From positions 18,357,783 through 18,421,782 of the forward strand of contig CM076651.1 in assembly GCA_038496675.1 (NCBI GenBank): a DNA stretch of 64,000 bases. Reading direction: 5' to 3'. The notes under the pieces were generated by a model, which worked only from the letters and a program-made list of their open reading frames with translations, did not search any database and had not been told where the DNA came from. The DNA comes from Rachycentron canadum (taxonomy: Eukaryota; Chordata; Actinopteri; Carangiformes; Rachycentridae). Positions 59,448 through 64,000 of this stretch are shown in pieces. The position numbers were made by a program, and so were the translations under genes. Positions within the stretch are counted from its first letter, which is position 1; each line of letters opens with the position of its first letter.

Positions 59448-61759
59448 GACTTATACATGCATTACAAACAAAAAAAGGAAAAACTTGCTTCTTTGCTTCC
59501 AAACACTTTTGTCAGAAAATTGGTTCTTCATATTTTTCAAACATTGCAAAAATACATAAGCCTGACAGAACAACTGAAATGAGTCCCCCAAAAAGGTCTT
59601 AATGTTTCATGTTAATTCAAGATCCATTGTGGTTCATCTCCTTTGTATCAAAGTCTGAAACTCTTGAAACTTTTGATAATAATTACCTTGTGTGTTCTCG
59701 CTGTATCAAAAATAATCTTTTTTTCTGAACTCCAAAGATTGAGGGTGTTAACAAAAATCCGAAAACTTGATGAAGCTCTTACATTAACCATGCAGGTTAG
59801 TGTAATTTAATGTTTTATGTCCTCCGTTCCAATATCTGTTCTCTGTTGTTCTGGATCAGAGATACCAGATCAAACCCTGGTCAGGGTAGTGATGGAAATC
59901 TTCCACCTAAATTTAAAAAAACATTCCTTCAGTCATAAAATAATCTCCCTTCATTAATTGTTAATCCTGCGCATGTGCTGTGGTCCCTAGGCTCCAAACT
60001 GACACTGCTGTAGAGATTCCCATTAGATCCAAGTGGCTCCAAGTGGTACTGAAAGAAAATGTGTCATTTCTTCAGCAGAGGTTGCAGCCGAGTAACAGAT
60101 GAATGTAAGGTTTAAATTTCAAACCAATCACAGAGAGCATTCTCCAGCCCAGCTCTGCACCTCAAAACTTTGAAGACAAATCCAGATAAGACAAGAGGAT
60201 ATCATTGTGGAGGACAAGGGCAAAGTTCTAGACTTTATAGAACTTGCACTCAATTAAGTGATAGAAGTCAGAGATGACATCCATTTTGTGCTTGTTTTAT
60301 TGTTTGTGAATTAATTCACTTAGTTGCCATAATTGATACTGTGAATCACTTTTGGCATTTGAAGAAATTTGTGAAAAACCATAACCAAACCATTGTGAAA
60401 CCATACTCCATACATACACCATACTCTACATGTTACTTTGACTTACAGGTACATATAGCATACTTTACATAGACAAAAAGAAACTAAACTAATTGGGTAT
60501 ATAAGAACATTAACACAAATGCAGTACATACAATGTTTTTTTCTAGACAGAGACAGAGCAATAGATCTGTCTTATCTATGTGTTTTATATGTTATCTTTT
60601 ATGATAAGATTAGTCAGCCATTTCAGCCTAGTCAGGGTTGTTCTTGTTAATTTATGATTACACCACAGGAGAGTAAATGGGAGGTCTGTTTAATCACTGG
60701 CAGAACAGATACAGATACTGGTTAACTGAGCATGACAAACAATATGTTTACTTGAGGGCACACTGTGCTTCACAGACTTTTAATTCTTTTTCACAGGTTT
60801 GTCTTGTTTTCTGAGCTTCCTTTTTATGAAAACAGTTCATCACTGATACTTTGTACAGACACTGTAGCCTCAACTATCTAGTTTATTCTGATGTAGTGAT
60901 CCCATCAGTCAATTCATAATCTGAGCCTCTTTTCAGTTGCTTGTAGGATAAAGTTTCTCCTGTTTGCAAGGAAAATCTCTCCAAAATGCTTGATTTGTCC
61001 AACAGTCCAAAGCCCAAAGACAAAGACATTCAGTTTATAATCATACAACTCTTACATGTGATTATTATTATTATTATTGTTATTATTATATTATTATAAG
61101 TGATTAACCAGAGGAGGTTACTCTCAGATGATCTGATGAAGACCTGCCAATAATCCAACTACTGACCAATCAGATCATTTGGATTAATGGAGAAATCATT
61201 TATAGAAGATCTAAATCGGCAAAATGTATGCGTTTACAATAAAGTCACAAAAAGGTAAAACAGAGGGACATTTTGTTGATAAATTGCCTACTTACAAATT
61301 TAAGAATTCTCTTTGGTGTTTTGAGTCACAAAACTGCCAAGTGGATTTTCAGATCTGGATGAGTGACATCCACCCGAGCTGCCTTCACAAATCTTAATGT
61401 CTTAAGAGATACCCCCCCCCCACAAACCATGTTTATTAATAAGAAACAGATATGAAAGCAAGGTAGTATGCTTCAAATTGTTGTGTTCTTGAAAGTACGC
61501 CACCTTCAACTAAACCTCTCTATGAATCGATGCCATAGCCATCCCCTCTAATCACAATATCATGATCATAATTGCCACTGCCTTCTTGTCACCATTTGTT
61601 GTGTTCCTGAAAGCCTCCATAACCTAGAGGTCGATGGATCAAAACTATCCTCTGCTAAGACAATTTTACACCATGATTGCCTCAAACTAAATAGGGAAAA
61701 GTGCTCGATAACAAACTGCTTTGTGCAAACCGTTTCAGACAGTACTCAAAGCTGTTTGG
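59448..61759. other. upstream flank of slc26a6
   Basis: Contains the 5' UTR and promoter of slc26a6 in principle, but no TATA box or CpG island I can single out. The only clear structure is the (ATT)n at 61061-61098. Confidence 0.5.
61061..61098. repeat. (ATT)n microsatellite
   Basis: ATT units with minor breaks. Confidence 0.9.
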
Positions 61760-62394
61760 TTGAGAGTGCTCTAGCGACCTTCTGCAGCTGTTATGCTGAT
61801 GATACCCAGCTGTACCTGTCGTTCTCACCCGACAACCCAACTGTCTTTCTGTGGATCTCCTGCCTGTCTCTCTAACATATCTGCATAGGTCAACTCTTAA
61901 TCATCCTTTGCTGGACCTCTCAGATGTCTTTGATACAGAGAACCACCTCATCCTGCTATCCGTACTTCTTCAATATCAATATTGTTAAATTAATGGCTTC
62001 TTGTGCCATGGCCTCCGTAAGGCCAGGCAAAAGTCACTTATCTTTTTGCTGGACCTCTCAGATGTCTTTGATACAGAGAGCCACCTCATCCTGCTATCTG
62101 TACGTCTGACATGGGAATCTTGGTCCAAGCCCTCTCTTGGTTTGAATCCCACCTCACTGGGTGCTCCTTCATTGTGTCATTGCAAGGGCAAATATCCCGA
62201 GTCCACTTGACCTCCACTTGGTACTGGAACTTCACCAAACACAGTGAAAACAGCCCCAGTGCCTTCTGCAGCTGCTATGCTGACGATACCCAGCTGTATC
62301 TGTCGTTCCCACCCGACAACCCAACTGTCTCTTTGCAGATCTCCTGCCTGTCTCTCTAACATATCTGCATGGGTCAACTCTTAATCATCCTGTC
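61760..62394 (+). mobile_element. L2-like LINE fragments, plus orientation
   Basis: Frames give CSCYADDTQLYLSF twice (near 61793 and 62275), LLDLSDVFDTESHLILL and ALSWFESHLTGCSFIV, which are reverse transcriptase motifs of an L2/CR1-type LINE. Pieces are duplicated and frameshifted, so non-functional. Confidence 0.82.
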
Positions 62395-62395
62395 N

Positions 62396-62580
62396 GGATG
62401 AGGTGGCTCTCTGTATCAAAGACATCTGAGAGGTCCAGCAAAAAGATAAGTGAGTTTTGCCTGGCCTTACGGAGGCCATGGCACAAGTGGAGGTCAAGTT
62501 GACTCGGGATATTTGCCCTTGCAATGACACAATGAAGGAGCACCCAGTGAGGTGGGATTCAAACCAAGAGAACCAAGAGA
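62396..62580 (-). mobile_element. inverted L2-like LINE pieces
   Basis: Two adjacent blocks are reverse complements of about 61990-62093 and 62137-62217. Their order is not what one simple inversion would give. The block begins right after a single N at 62395. Confidence 0.82.
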
Positions 62581-62589
62581 ACCAATATC

Positions 62590-62868
62590 AATATTGTTCA
62601 ATTAATGGCTTCTTGTGCCATGGCCTCCGTAAGGCCAGGCAAAAGTCACTTATCTTTTTGCTGGACCTCTCAGATGTCTTTGATTCAGAGAGCCACCTCA
62701 TCCTGCTATCTCTACTTCTGACATGGGAATCTTGGTCCAAGCCCTCTCTTGGTTTGAATCCCACCTCACTGGGCGCTCCTTCATTGTCATTGCAAGGGCA
62801 AATATCCCAAGTCCACTTGACCTCCACTTGGTACCGGAACTTCACAAAATCCAGTGAAAACAGCCAGG
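62590..62868 (+). mobile_element. L2-like LINE fragment, second copy
   Basis: Repeats FLCHGLRKARQKSLIFLLDL, DVFDSESHLILL and the following segment of the first copy with few changes. Confidence 0.82.
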
Positions 62869-62925
62869 GATTGTGGGTTCGAGTCCCATCAGGAGTGATT
62901 TACAGCAGAGTGGCGCAGTGAATTC
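62868..62925 (+). repeat. tRNA-like (SINE-like) scrap
   Basis: gggttcgagtcccatc resembles a tRNA B box, followed by gagtggcgcagtg. Interposed between LINE pieces; no complete tRNA fold. Confidence 0.35.
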
Positions 62926-62929
62926 TGCA

Positions 62930-63345
62930 GCAACCCAACTGTCTCTTTGTCGATCTCCTTCCTGTCTCTCTAACATGTCTGCATGGGTCAACTCTTAATC
63001 ATCCTGTCCAATTGGTCTCTTCTCCACAATATCAAAATTGTTAAATTGCCACGGCCTCCGTAAGACCAGGCATAAGTCAGTTATCTTTTTGCTGGACCTC
63101 TCAGATGTCTTTGATACAAGAGCCACCTCATCCTGCTATTCGTACTTCTGACACAGAAAATATCCCTAGTCAGCCCCTTTTCGACTGGAGTGCCCCAAGG
63201 TTTGGTTTTGGGGCCCCTCTTCGTTGTGTTATTCACCATCTGCTTGGGTCCAATTATCTGCTTCCTTGGCTTCTTCTCACACTGCTGACAAAACCCAGCT
63301 GTACCTTTCATTCCTACCTGGCAACTTCACTGTCTATTAGTAGAT
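62930..63345 (+). mobile_element. L2-like LINE fragments, third copy
   Basis: Repeats the LLDLSDVFDT segment at about 63083-63117, then a degenerate stretch reading STGVPQGLVLGPLFVVLFT (about 63185-63243), the conserved RT block after the aspartate motif. Confidence 0.78.
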
Positions 63346-64000
63346 CTGGTGAGTGAACTAAAGGTATCTTATAACAAAATGCCATTGTGTGCCTCCGTTT
63401 TTTTTTTTTAGCTTTTTTTATCTAATGCTATCTACTGTACATCCAAAATTAAGGTATTGCTATAATACGTTTTTTTTTCTATTGCTACGTTTGTGCTCCC
63501 CTCCACTTTACTCGCTAATGAATGTTTAGCTTCATTTTCTGATTTCACACTGATGCCACTTTCTGATACTATCTTGTTTTCTCCATTTCTTCCCATCACA
63601 CGTCTTAATAGCAATTGTTTTAAAGTGGGGTATTTACACATTTTCAGATTTTTCTCAATTCATGTTATCTTTAAACTGGCTGGAGAGTTGTCAGTAACAA
63701 ACAGAACACAAGCAGCAGAGGAGGAACATGTGTCTGGTAAGGTTTGATCCTGAGGAAACAAATGTGTGTTTTCAGTAAGGAGGAAATGTTGACTCATTTA
63801 TGATCTCTGCATGTGGCCTCTTTTAATCTCTGAAAAACTTATGGCAGAAGGCCAGTTTCAGAACCACCCTGTGTTTATCTCTATGTGTGGCTAGCACCAG
63901 ATAAATGGTTGTTATTTATGAGGCCAATATATTATGGGATTATGACTTTGATTTCAATGTAATTAATCTTCAATCTCCTAAAAATCAGTATTGTGTGGGT
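63346..64000. other. non-coding edge of the window
   Basis: No gene supported. T runs near 63400 and 63470. A plus-strand open stretch ending at a possible donor GTAAGG near 63738 is not enough to call an exon. Confidence 0.5.

Noticed and set aside
62868..62925. Possible tRNA gene
   Set aside because: Only a B-box-like stretch and a short arm; no full cloverleaf, and it lies among LINE fragments.

Overview
The window looks like teleost fish nuclear DNA. It is AT-leaning, very rich in (TG)n, (TC)n and (TA)n microsatellites, and carries a Tc1/mariner-type foldback element with TA flanks and fragments of two LINE families. Its only clearly recognisable genes are two vertebrate genes with short, conserved exons. 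It contains no bacterial operon, phage or CRISPR structure. Most open frames are chance ORFs or microsatellite translations.

Both genes lie on the minus strand. slc26a6 (SLC26-family anion exchanger) has 19 coding exons from 59447 down to 44487 and a predicted protein of 712 residues. mgll (monoglyceride lipase) has 7 coding exons from 39257 down to 9757 and a predicted protein of 343 residues. Every junction I assigned has GT-AG ends, the phases close across all exons, and each protein is collinear with its mammalian relative as I remember it. About 5.2 kb separates the slc26a6 stop from the upstream mgll ATG.

Layout: 1-8.6 kb is the region downstream of mgll, with repeats, one hairpin and two weak plus-strand exon candidates. 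8.6-9.76 kb is the likely mgll 3' UTR. 9.76-39.26 kb is mgll, whose introns hold the foldback element (intron 5), a decayed minus-strand LINE (intron 3), an assembly gap inside a microsatellite (intron 2) and other repeats. 39.26-44.49 kb is intergenic, with (TC)n tracts and a 0.39-kb block open on both strands. 44.49-59.45 kb is slc26a6. 59.45-64 kb is intergenic, with a rearranged block of L2-like LINE fragments at 61.76-63.35 kb.

The two genes are not known to share a pathway. MGLL hydrolyses monoacylglycerols, including the endocannabinoid 2-arachidonoylglycerol. SLC26A6 exchanges chloride, bicarbonate, oxalate and sulfate at apical membranes. I found no convincing undescribed multi-gene system. 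The most useful leads are an N-terminal hydrophobic extension of mgll, loss of two cysteines that match redox-regulated human MGLL residues, a PDZ-type C-terminus on slc26a6, a 64-bp palindrome in slc26a6 intron 1, and a few orphan exon-like segments.
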